Shown: one piece after another, positions 50,544-61,196 of the stretch
How positions within the stretch are numbered: the stretch's first letter is position 1
How the letters are laid out: each line of letters starts with the position of its first letter
Assembly (NCBI GenBank): GCA_037954325.1
Contig: JBBMNZ010000049.1
Location: forward strand, 620,001 to 684,000
Direction of reading: 5' to 3'
DNA from: Fistularia commersonii
Lineage: Eukaryota; Chordata; Actinopteri; Syngnathiformes; Fistulariidae
Length of the DNA stretch: 64,000 nucleotides
Made by a program: the position numbers and the translations under genes
The notes under the pieces: generated by a model
The model's database searches: none
The model's input: the letters and a program-made list of their open reading frames with translations, nothing else
What the model was told of the DNA's origin: nothing

Positions 50544-53180
50544 CAAATTCAGTGTAATCCAGCTACAAGATCAAAAGATATAGCCATTCGTTGAAAAAGT
50601 GCTTATCTCACCGAGTTGAAGCTTTTTTGATTAGGAGTGGAAATAACTAATGAATTCCATCAAGCTGGTTTCTGCTGTTGATATATGTTGTTTAGGACAT
50701 GATTCTGAACAATATATGTCAAATTCAGTGTGATCCTATCACAGGTTCCAAAGATATAGCCATTCGTTCAAAAACTGCTTATCTCACCGATTGAAGCGTT
50801 TTTGAGCTGGAGTGGAAAAAACTAATGAATTTCAATATGCTGGTTTTTGCTGTTGATATATGTTGTTTAGGACATGATTCTGCACAATATATGTCAAATT
50901 CAGTATAATCCAGCGACAAGATCAAAAGATATAGCCATTCGTTCAAAAACTGCTTATCTCAACGAGTTGAAGCGTTTTGAGTTGGAGTGGAATTAAATGA
51001 TGAATTTCAATATGCTGGTTTTTGCTGTTGATATATGTTGTTTCGGACATGATTCTGCACAAAATATGTCAAATTTGTGTAATCCAGGTACAAATTCAAA
51101 AGATAAAGCCATTCGTTCAAAAAGTTCTTATATCACTGACTTGAAGCGTTTTTGACTAGTAGTGGAAATAACTAATGAATTTCATCAAGCCGGTTTCTGC
51201 TGTTGAAATATCTTGTTTAGAACATGATTCTGCACAATATATGTCAAATTCAGTGTAATCCAGCTATAAATTCAAAAGATATAGCCATAAGGTCAAAAAC
51301 TAATTATCTTACCGAGTTAAATCGCTTTTGTTTAGGAGTGGAAATAACTAATGAATTTCATCAAGTTGGTTTCTGCTGTTGAAATATGTTGTTTAGGACA
51401 TGATTCAGCACAATATATGTCAATTTCAATGTGATCCCATTACAAGATCAAAAGATATAGCCATTCCTTCAAAAAGGACTTATCTCACCGAAATGAAGCG
51501 TTTTTAAATAGGAGTGGGAATAACTAGTGAATTTCATCAAGCTGGTTTCTGCTGTTGAAATATGTTGTTTAGAACATGATTCTGCACAATACATTTCGTA
51601 TTCAGTGTAATCCAGCTACAAGTTCAAAAGATATAGCCATTCGTTCAAAAAGTGCTTATCTCACCGAGTTGAAGCGTTTTTGATTAGGAGTGGAAATAAC
51701 TAATGAATTTCATCAAGTTGGTTTCTACTGTTGAAATATGTTGTTTAGGACATGATTCTGCACAATATATGTCAAATTCTGTGTAATCCCATCGAAGGTT
51801 CAAAAGATATAGCCATTCGTTCAAAAAGTTCTTATCTTATCGAGTTGAAGCGTTTTTGATTAAGAGAGGAAATAACTATTGAATTTCACCAAGCCTTTTT
51901 CTGCTGTTGATAGATGTTGTATAGGACATGATTCTGTACAATATATGTCAAATTCAGTGTAATCCAGCGACAAGATCAAAAGATATAGCCATTCGTTCGA
52001 AAACTGCTCATCTCACCGAGTTGAAGCGTTTTTGAGTTGGAGTTGAAATAACTAATGAATTTCAATATGCTGGTTTTTGCTTTTGATATATGTTGTTTAG
52101 GACATGATTCTGCAAAATATATCAAATTCAATGTAATCCAGCTATAAGTTCAAAAGATATAGCCATAAGGTCAAAAAGTGCTTATCTCGCTGAGTTGAAG
52201 CTTTTTTTGTTTTTGAGTGGAAATGACTAATGAATTTCATCAAGCTGGTTTCTGCTGTTGAGATATGTTGTTTCGGACATGATTAAGCACAATATATGTC
52301 AAATTTAGTGTAATCACATCACGGGTTCAAAAGATATAGCCATTCGTTCAAAAAGTGCTTATCTTATCGGGTTGAAGCGTTTTTGATTAAGAGTGGAAAT
52401 AACTAATGAATTTCACCACTTTGGTTTTTGCTGTTGATATATGTTGTTTAGAACATGATTCTGCACAATACATGTCAAATTCTGAGTAATCCAGCTACAA
52501 GTTCAAAAGATATAGCCATAAGGTCAAAAAGTGCTTATCTTACAGAGATTAAATCTTTTTTGAGTTGGAGTGGAAATAACTAATGAATTTCATCATGCTG
52601 GTTTCTGCTGTTGATATATGTTGTTTAGGATAAGATTCTGCACAATATATGTCAAATTCAGTGTGATCCCATCACAGGTTCAAAAGATATATCCATTCGT
52701 TCAAAAAGTCTTCATCTCACTGAGTTGAAGCGTTTATGATTAGGAGTGGAAAAAAAAAAAGAATTTCATTAAGCTGGTTTCTGCTGTGGAAATATGTTGT
52801 TTCGGACATGATTCTGCACAAAATATGTCAAATTCAGTGTAATCCAGGTACAAATTCAAAAGATATAGCCATTCGTTCAAAAAGTTCTTATATCACTGAC
52901 TTGAAGCGTTTTTGACTAGTAGTGGAAATAACTAATGAATTTCATCAAGCCAGTTTCTGCTGTTGAAATATCTTGTTTAGAACATGATTCTGCACAATAT
53001 ATGTCAAATTCAGTGTAACCCAGCTTCAAGATCAAAATATATAGCCATTCGTTAAAAAAGTGCTTTTCTCACCGAGTTGAAGCGTTATTGATTAGGAGTG
53101 GAAATAACTATTGAATTTCATTAATCTGGTTTCTGCTGTTGAAATATGTTGTTTAGGACAATAATCTGCACAAAATATGT
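50544..53180 (+). repeat. 15-monomer tandem duplication, copy A (2637 bp)
   Basis: Matches 53181-55817 at a constant offset of 2637 with no indel that I can find. Shared rare features include TGTCAAATTTGTGTAATCC, GGTTCCAAAGATATAG, ACTAGTGAATTTC and an 11-A tract. Before 50544 the two sides differ (ATATTTCAAATTC versus AATATGTCAAATTC), which fixes the left edge. Confidence 0.92.
52750..52760 (+). repeat. Poly-A tract (11 A), first 15-monomer block
   Basis: GTGG, then 11 A, then GAATTTCATTAAG. It is one A shorter than in copies 0 and II-V. Confidence 0.9.
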
Positions 53181-55817
53181 CAAATTCAGTGTAATCCAGC
53201 TACAAGATCAAAAGATATAGCCATTCGTTGAAAAAGTGCTTATCTCACCGAGTTGAAGCTTTTTTGATTAGGAGTGGAAATAACTAATGAATTCCATCAA
53301 GCTGGTTTCTGCTGTTGATATATGTTGTTTAGGACATGATTCTGAACAATATATGTCAAATTCAGTGTGATCCTATCACAGGTTCCAAAGATATAGCCAT
53401 TCGTTCAAAAACTGCTTATCTCACCGATTGAAGCGTTTTTGAGCTGGAGTGGAAAAAACTAATGAATTTCAATATGCTGGTTTTTGCTGTTGATATATGT
53501 TGTTTAGGACATGATTCTGCACAATATATGTCAAATTCAGTATAATCCAGCGACAAGATCAAAAGATATAGCCATTCGTTCAAAAACTGCTTATCTCAAC
53601 GAGTTGAAGCGTTTTGAGTTGGAGTGGAATTAAATGATGAATTTCAATATGCTGGTTTTTGCTGTTGATATATGTTGTTTCGGACATGATTCTGCACAAA
53701 ATATGTCAAATTTGTGTAATCCAGGTACAAATTCAAAAGATAAAGCCATTCGTTCAAAAAGTTCTTATATCACTGACTTGAAGCGTTTTTGACTAGTAGT
53801 GGAAATAACTAATGAATTTCATCAAGCCGGTTTCTGCTGTTGAAATATCTTGTTTAGAACATGATTCTGCACAATATATGTCAAATTCAGTGTAATCCAG
53901 CTATAAATTCAAAAGATATAGCCATAAGGTCAAAAACTAATTATCTTACCGAGTTAAATCGCTTTTGTTTAGGAGTGGAAATAACTAATGAATTTCATCA
54001 AGTTGGTTTCTGCTGTTGAAATATGTTGTTTAGGACATGATTCAGCACAATATATGTCAATTTCAATGTGATCCCATTACAAGATCAAAAGATATAGCCA
54101 TTCCTTCAAAAAGGACTTATCTCACCGAAATGAAGCGTTTTTAAATAGGAGTGGGAATAACTAGTGAATTTCATCAAGCTGGTTTCTGCTGTTGAAATAT
54201 GTTGTTTAGAACATGATTCTGCACAATACATTTCGTATTCAGTGTAATCCAGCTACAAGTTCAAAAGATATAGCCATTCGTTCAAAAAGTGCTTATCTCA
54301 CCGAGTTGAAGCGTTTTTGATTAGGAGTGGAAATAACTAATGAATTTCATCAAGTTGGTTTCTACTGTTGAAATATGTTGTTTAGGACATGATTCTGCAC
54401 AATATATGTCAAATTCTGTGTAATCCCATCGAAGGTTCAAAAGATATAGCCATTCGTTCAAAAAGTTCTTATCTTATCGAGTTGAAGCGTTTTTGATTAA
54501 GAGAGGAAATAACTATTGAATTTCACCAAGCCTTTTTCTGCTGTTGATAGATGTTGTATAGGACATGATTCTGTACAATATATGTCAAATTCAGTGTAAT
54601 CCAGCGACAAGATCAAAAGATATAGCCATTCGTTCGAAAACTGCTCATCTCACCGAGTTGAAGCGTTTTTGAGTTGGAGTTGAAATAACTAATGAATTTC
54701 AATATGCTGGTTTTTGCTTTTGATATATGTTGTTTAGGACATGATTCTGCAAAATATATCAAATTCAATGTAATCCAGCTATAAGTTCAAAAGATATAGC
54801 CATAAGGTCAAAAAGTGCTTATCTCGCTGAGTTGAAGCTTTTTTTGTTTTTGAGTGGAAATGACTAATGAATTTCATCAAGCTGGTTTCTGCTGTTGAGA
54901 TATGTTGTTTCGGACATGATTAAGCACAATATATGTCAAATTTAGTGTAATCACATCACGGGTTCAAAAGATATAGCCATTCGTTCAAAAAGTGCTTATC
55001 TTATCGGGTTGAAGCGTTTTTGATTAAGAGTGGAAATAACTAATGAATTTCACCACTTTGGTTTTTGCTGTTGATATATGTTGTTTAGAACATGATTCTG
55101 CACAATACATGTCAAATTCTGAGTAATCCAGCTACAAGTTCAAAAGATATAGCCATAAGGTCAAAAAGTGCTTATCTTACAGAGATTAAATCTTTTTTGA
55201 GTTGGAGTGGAAATAACTAATGAATTTCATCATGCTGGTTTCTGCTGTTGATATATGTTGTTTAGGATAAGATTCTGCACAATATATGTCAAATTCAGTG
55301 TGATCCCATCACAGGTTCAAAAGATATATCCATTCGTTCAAAAAGTCTTCATCTCACTGAGTTGAAGCGTTTATGATTAGGAGTGGAAAAAAAAAAAGAA
55401 TTTCATTAAGCTGGTTTCTGCTGTGGAAATATGTTGTTTCGGACATGATTCTGCACAAAATATGTCAAATTCAGTGTAATCCAGGTACAAATTCAAAAGA
55501 TATAGCCATTCGTTCAAAAAGTTCTTATATCACTGACTTGAAGCGTTTTTGACTAGTAGTGGAAATAACTAATGAATTTCATCAAGCCAGTTTCTGCTGT
55601 TGAAATATCTTGTTTAGAACATGATTCTGCACAATATATGTCAAATTCAGTGTAACCCAGCTTCAAGATCAAAATATATAGCCATTCGTTAAAAAAGTGC
55701 TTTTCTCACCGAGTTGAAGCGTTATTGATTAGGAGTGGAAATAACTATTGAATTTCATTAATCTGGTTTCTGCTGTTGAAATATGTTGTTTAGGACAATA
55801 ATCTGCACAAAATATGT
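53181..55817 (+). repeat. 15-monomer tandem duplication, copy B (2637 bp)
   Basis: Second copy of the 2637-bp block. At 55818 the next sequence, CAAATTCAGTGTAATTCAGCG, departs from the expected CAAATTCAGTGTAATCCAGC of the block start, which fixes the right edge. The crossover therefore lay in the conserved CAAATTCAGTGTAAT part of the monomer. Confidence 0.92.
55387..55397 (+). repeat. Poly-A tract (11 A), second 15-monomer block
   Basis: Exactly 2637 bp after the previous tract and of the same 11-base length, which supports a recent duplication. Confidence 0.9.
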
Positions 55818-56039
55818 CAAATTCAGTGTAATTCAGCGACAAAATCAAAAGATATAGCCATTCGTTCAAAAAGTGTTTATCTTATCGGGTTGAAATATGT
55901 TGTTAAGGACAAGATTTTGTACAATTTATGTCAAATTCAGAGTAATGCAGGTACATTTTCAAAAGATATACCCATTCGTTAAAAAAGTGCTTTTCTCACC
56001 GAGTTGAAGCGTTATTGATTAGGAGTGGAAATAACTAAT
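55750..56039 (+). repeat. Single 290-bp dimer, copy VI
   Basis: Starts at GAATTTCATTAATC (55750), contains CGGGTTGAAATATG near 55887, and ends before CAATTTCATTAATC (56040), a spacing of 290 bp. Confidence 0.85.
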
Positions 56040-59000
56040 CAATTTCATTAATCTGGTTTCTGCTGTTTAAATATGTTGTTTAGGACATGATTCTGCAAAA
56101 AATATGTCAAATTCAGCTTAAACCCATCACATGTTCAAAAGATATAGCCATTCGTTCAAAAACGTATTATCTAACCGAGTTGAAGCGTTTTTGATTAGGA
56201 GTGGAAAAAACTAATGGATTTCACCAAGCTGGTTTCTGCTTTTGAAATATGTTGTTTAGGACATGATTCTGCAATATATATGTCAAATTCAGTGAAACCC
56301 AGCTACAGGATCAAAAAATATCGCCATTCGTTCAGAAAGTGCTTCTCTCACCGAGTTGAAGCTTTTTTTATTAGGGATGGAAATAACTAATGGATTTCAT
56401 CAAGCTGGTTTCTCCTGTTGAAATATGTTGTTTTGAAAATGATTCTGCACAATTAATGTCAAATTCAGTGTAATCCAGCTACAAGTTCAAAAGATATCGC
56501 CATTCGTTAAAAAAGTGCTTATCTCACCGAGTTGAAGCGTTTTTTATTAGGGATGGAAATAACTAATGAATTTCATCAAGCTGGTTTCTCCTGTTGAAAT
56601 ATGTTGTTTAGAAAATGATTCTGCACAATATATGTCAACTTCAGTGTTATCCAGCTACAAGTTAAAAAGATATATCTATAAGGTCAAAAACTGCTTATCT
56701 TATCGAGTTAAATTGTTTTTGAGTTGGAGTGGAAATAACTAATGAATTTCATCAAGCTGGTTTCTGCTGTTGAAATATGTTTTTTTATGACATGATTCTG
56801 CACAAAATATGTCAAATTCAGTGTAACCCAGCTACAGGATCAAAATTTATAGCCATTCGTTCAAAAAGTTCTTTTCTCACCGAGTTGAAGCGTTTTTGAT
56901 TAGGAGTGGAAATAACGAATTAATTTCATCAAGCTGGTTTCTGCTGTTGAAATATGTTTTTTAGGACATGATTCTGCACAAAATATGTCAAATTCAGTGT
57001 AATCCCATCACAGGTTCAAAAGATAAGGCCATTCGTTCAAAAAGTGTTTATCTTATCGGGTTGAAGCGTTTTTGATTAGGAGAGGAAATAACTAATAAAT
57101 TTCATCAAGCTGGTTTCTGCTGTTGAAATATGTTGTTTAGGACATGATTCTATAAAAAATATGTCAAATTCAGTGTAATCCAGCCACAAGTTCAAAAAAT
57201 ATAGCCATTCGTTCAGAAAGTCCTTCTCTCACCGAGTTGAAGCGTTTTTGATTAGGAGTGGAAATAACTAATGGATTTCATCAAGCTGGTTTTTGACGTT
57301 GAAATATGTTGTTTAGAACATGATTCTGCACAATTAATGTCAAATTCAGTGTAATCCAGCTACAACTTCAAAAGATATAGCCATTCGTTCAAAAAGTGCT
57401 TATCTCACCGAGTTCAAGCGTTTTTGATTAGGAGTGGAAATAACTAATGAATTTTCATCAGGTTGGTTTCTACTGTTGAAATACGTTGATTAGCACATTA
57501 TTTTGCACAATATATGTCAACTTCAGTGTAATCCCATCACAGGTTCAAAAGATAGAGCCATTCGATCAAAAAGTGTATATCTTATCGGGTTGAACTATTT
57601 TTGATTAGGAATGGAAATAACTAATGAATTTCATCAACCCGCTTTCTGCTTTTGAAATGTGTTGTTTAGGGCATAATTCTGCAAATATATGTCAAATTCA
57701 GTGTAATCCAGCTACAACTTCAAAAGATATAGCCATTCGTTCAAAAAGTGCTTATCTCACCGAGTTGAAGCTTTTTTGATTTGGAGTGGAAATAACTAAT
57801 GAATTCCATCAAGCTGGTTTCTGCTGTTGATATATGTTGTTTAGGACATGATTCTGAACAATATATGTCAAATTCAGTGTGATCCTATCACAGGTTCCAA
57901 AGATATAGCCATTCGTTCAAAAACTGCTTATCTCACCGAATTGAAGCGTTTTTGAGTTGGAGTGGAAATAACTAATGAATTTCAATATGCTGGTTTTTGC
58001 TGTTGATATATGTTGTTTAGGACATGATTCTGCACAATATATGTCAAATTCAGTATAATCCAGCTATAAATTCAAAAGATATAGCCATTATGTCAAAAAC
58101 TAATTATCTTTCCGAGTTAAATCGCTTTTGATTAGGAGTGGAAATAACTAATGAATTTCATCAAGCTGGTTTCTGCTGTTGAAATATGTTGTTTAGGACA
58201 TGATTCAGCATAAAATATGTCAAATTCAGTGTGATCCCATTACAAGATCAAAAGATATAGCCATTCCTTCAAAAAGGACTTATCTCACCGAAATGAAGCG
58301 TTTTTGAATAGGAGTGGGAATAACTAGTGAATTTCATCAAGCTGGTTTCTGCTGTTGAAATATGTTGTTTAGAACATGATTCTGCACAATACATTTCGTA
58401 TTCAGTGTAATCCAGCTACAAGTTCAAAAGATATAGCCATTCGTTCAAAAAGTGCTTATCTCACCGAGTTGAAGCGTTTTTGATTAGGAGTGGAAATAAC
58501 TAATACATTTCACCAAGCTGGTTTATGCTGTTCAAATATGTTGTTCAGTACATGATTCTGCACAATATATGTCAAATTCAGTGTAATCCAGCTACAAGCT
58601 CAAAAAATATAGCCATTCGTTCAGAAAGTACTTCTCTCACCGAGTTGAAGCGTTTTTTATTAGGAGAGGAAATAACTAATGGATTTCATCAAGCTGGTTT
58701 TTGCCGTTGAAATATGTTGTTTAGAACATGATTCTGCACAATAAATTTCGTATTCAGTATAATCCAGCTACAAGTTCAAAAGATATAGCCATTCGTTCAA
58801 AAAGTGCTTATCTCACTGATTTGAAACGTTTTTGATTTTGAGTGGAAATGACCAATTAATTTCATCAAGCTGGTTTCTGTTGTTGAAATATGTTGTTTAG
58901 GACATGATTCTGCACAATATATGTCAAATTCAGTGTAATCCAGCTACAAGTTCAAAAGATATAGCCATAAGGTCAAAAACTGCTTATATTATCGAGTTAA

Positions 59001-59195
59001 ATCGTTATTGAGTTGGACTGGAAATAACTCATGAATTTCATCAAGCTGGTTTCTGCTGGATATATGTTGTTTAGAACATGATTCTGTACAATATATGTCA
59101 AATTCAGTGTAATCCCATCACAGGTTCAAAAGATAAAGCCATTCGTTCAAAAAGTGTTTATCTTATCGGGTTGAAGCGTTTTTGATTAGGAGTGG

Positions 59196-59207
59196 AAAAA
59201 AAAAAAA
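59196..59207 (+). repeat. Poly-A tract (12 A), distal copy VI
   Basis: GTGG, then 12 A, then GAATTTCATTAAG. The upstream monomer here is of the TTATCGGG type rather than the TTCATCTCACTGAG type seen before the other tracts, so the marker was moved next to a different monomer by recombination. Confidence 0.9.
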
Positions 59208-59559
59208 GAATTTCATTAAGCTGGTTTCTGCTTTGGAAATATGTTGTTTCGGACATGATTCTGCACAAAATATGTCAAATTCAGTGTAATCCAGGTACAA
59301 ATTCAAAAGATATAGCCATTCGTTCAAAAAAATCTTATATCACTGACTTGAAGCGTTTTTGACTAGTAGTGGAAATAACTAATGAATTTCATCAAGCCGG
59401 TTTCTGCTGTTGAAATATCTTGTTTAGAACATGATTCTGCAAAATATATGTCAAATTCAGTGTAACCCAGCTTCAAGATCAAAATATATAGCCATTCGTT
59501 AAAAAAGTGCTTTCCTCACCGAGTTGAAGAGTTATTGATTAGGAGTGGAAATAACTAAT

Positions 59560-60139
59560 GAATTTCATTAATCTGGTTTCTGCTGTTGAAATATGTTGTT
59601 TAGGACAATATTCTGCACAAAATATGTCAAATTAAGTGTAATTCAGCGACAAAACCAAAAGATATAGCCATTCGTTCAAAAAGTGTTTATCTTATCGGGT
59701 TGAAATATGTTGTTTAGGACAAGATTTTGTACAATTTATGTAAAATTCAGTGCAATCCAGGTAAATTTTCAAAAGATATAGCCATTCTTTCAAAAAGTGC
59801 TTATCTCACGGAGTTGAAGCGTTTTTGATTAGGAGTGGATATAACTAATGAATTTCATTAATCTGGTTTCTGTTGTTGAAATATGTTGTTTAGGACATGA
59901 TTCTGCATAAAACATGTCAAATTCAGTGTAATTCAGCGACAAAATCAAAAGATATAGCCATTCGTTCAAAAAGTGTTTATCTTTTCGGGTTGAAATATGT
60001 TGTTTAGGACAAGATTTTGTACAATTTATGTCAAATTCAGTGTAATCCAGGTACATTTTCAAAAGATATACCCATTCGTTAAAAAAGAGCTTTTCTCACC
60101 GAGTTGAAGCGTTATTGATTAGGAGTGGAAATAACTAAT
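59560..60139 (+). repeat. Two 290-bp dimers, distal copy VI
   Basis: GAATTTCATTAATC starts fall at 59560, 59850 and 60140, each 290 bp apart. The second fusion reads TTTTCGGGTTGAAATATG. An open reverse-strand frame of 77 codons in this stretch is a by-product of the dimer and has no gene-like features. Confidence 0.88.
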
Positions 60140-61196
60140 GAATTTCATTAATCTGGTTTCTGCTGTTGAAATATGTTGTTTAGGACATGATTTTGCAAAA
60201 AATATGTCAAATTCAGCTTAATCCCATCACATGTTCAAAAGATATAGCCATTCGTTCAAAAACGTCTTATCTAACCGAGTTGAAGCGTTTTTGATTAGGA
60301 GTGGAAAAAACTAATGAATTTCATCAAGCTGGTTTCTGCTGTTGAAATATGTTGTATAGGACATGATTCTGCACAATATATGTCAAATTCAGTGTAATCC
60401 AGCGACAAGATCAAAATATATAGCCATTCGTTCAAAAACTGCTTATCTCACCGAGTTGAAGCGTTTTTTAGTTGGAGTGGAAATAACTAATGAATTTCAA
60501 TATGCTGGTTTCTCCTGTTGATATATGTTGTTTAGGACACGATTTTGCACAATATATGTCAAATTTAGTGTAATCACATCACAGGTTCAAAAGATATAGC
60601 CATTCGTTCAAAAAGTGCGTATCTTATAGGGTTGAAGCGTTTTTGATTAAGAGTGAAAATAACTAATGAATTTCATCAACCTGGTTTCTCCTGTTGAAAT
60701 ATGTTGTTTAGAAAATGATTCTGCACAATATATGTCAACTTCAATGTTATCCAGCTACAAGTTAAAAAGATATATCTATAAGGTCAAAAACTGCTTATCT
60801 TATCGAGTTAAATTGTTTTTGAGTTGGAGTGGAAATAACTAATGAATTTCATCAAGCTGGTTTCTGCTGTTGATATATGTTGTCTAGGACATGATTCTGC
60901 ACGATATATGTCAATTTCAGTGTAATCCCATCACATGTTAAAAACATATAGCCATTCGTTCAAAAAGTCTTCATCTCACCCAGTTGAAGCGTTTTTGATT
61001 AGGAGTGAAAATAACTAATGAATTTCATCAAGCTGTTTTCGACTGTTGAAATATGTTGTTTAGGACATGATTCTGCAATATATATGTCAAATTCAGTGTA
61101 ACCCAGCTACAGGATCAAAATATATAGCCATTCGTTCATAAAGTGCTTTTCTCACCGAGTTGAACTATTTTTGATTAGGAGTGGAAATAACTAATG

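Larger units (their letters stand above)
49598..61196 (+). repeat. Higher-order copy VI (11.6 kb, scrambled and diverged)
   Basis: It opens with the marker monomer and follows long-form phase 1-1050 up to about 50640. It then contains a 2637-bp tandem duplication (50544-55817), one 290-bp dimer (55750-56039), monomers resembling the 8.3-8.6 kb and 10.8-11.2 kb parts of the other copies (56220-57770), a shortened and diverged third version of the 15-monomer block (about 57790-58500), a poly-A marker (59196) and two further 290-bp dimers. Monomer classes seen elsewhere are here in a different order and with more private differences, so this side of the array is less homogenised. Confidence 0.7.

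Noticed and set aside
59829..60062. Reverse-strand 77-codon open frame
   Set aside because: It lies entirely in the 290-bp dimers, and the translated product repeats itself with the dimer. There is no start context, domain or conservation outside the repeat.
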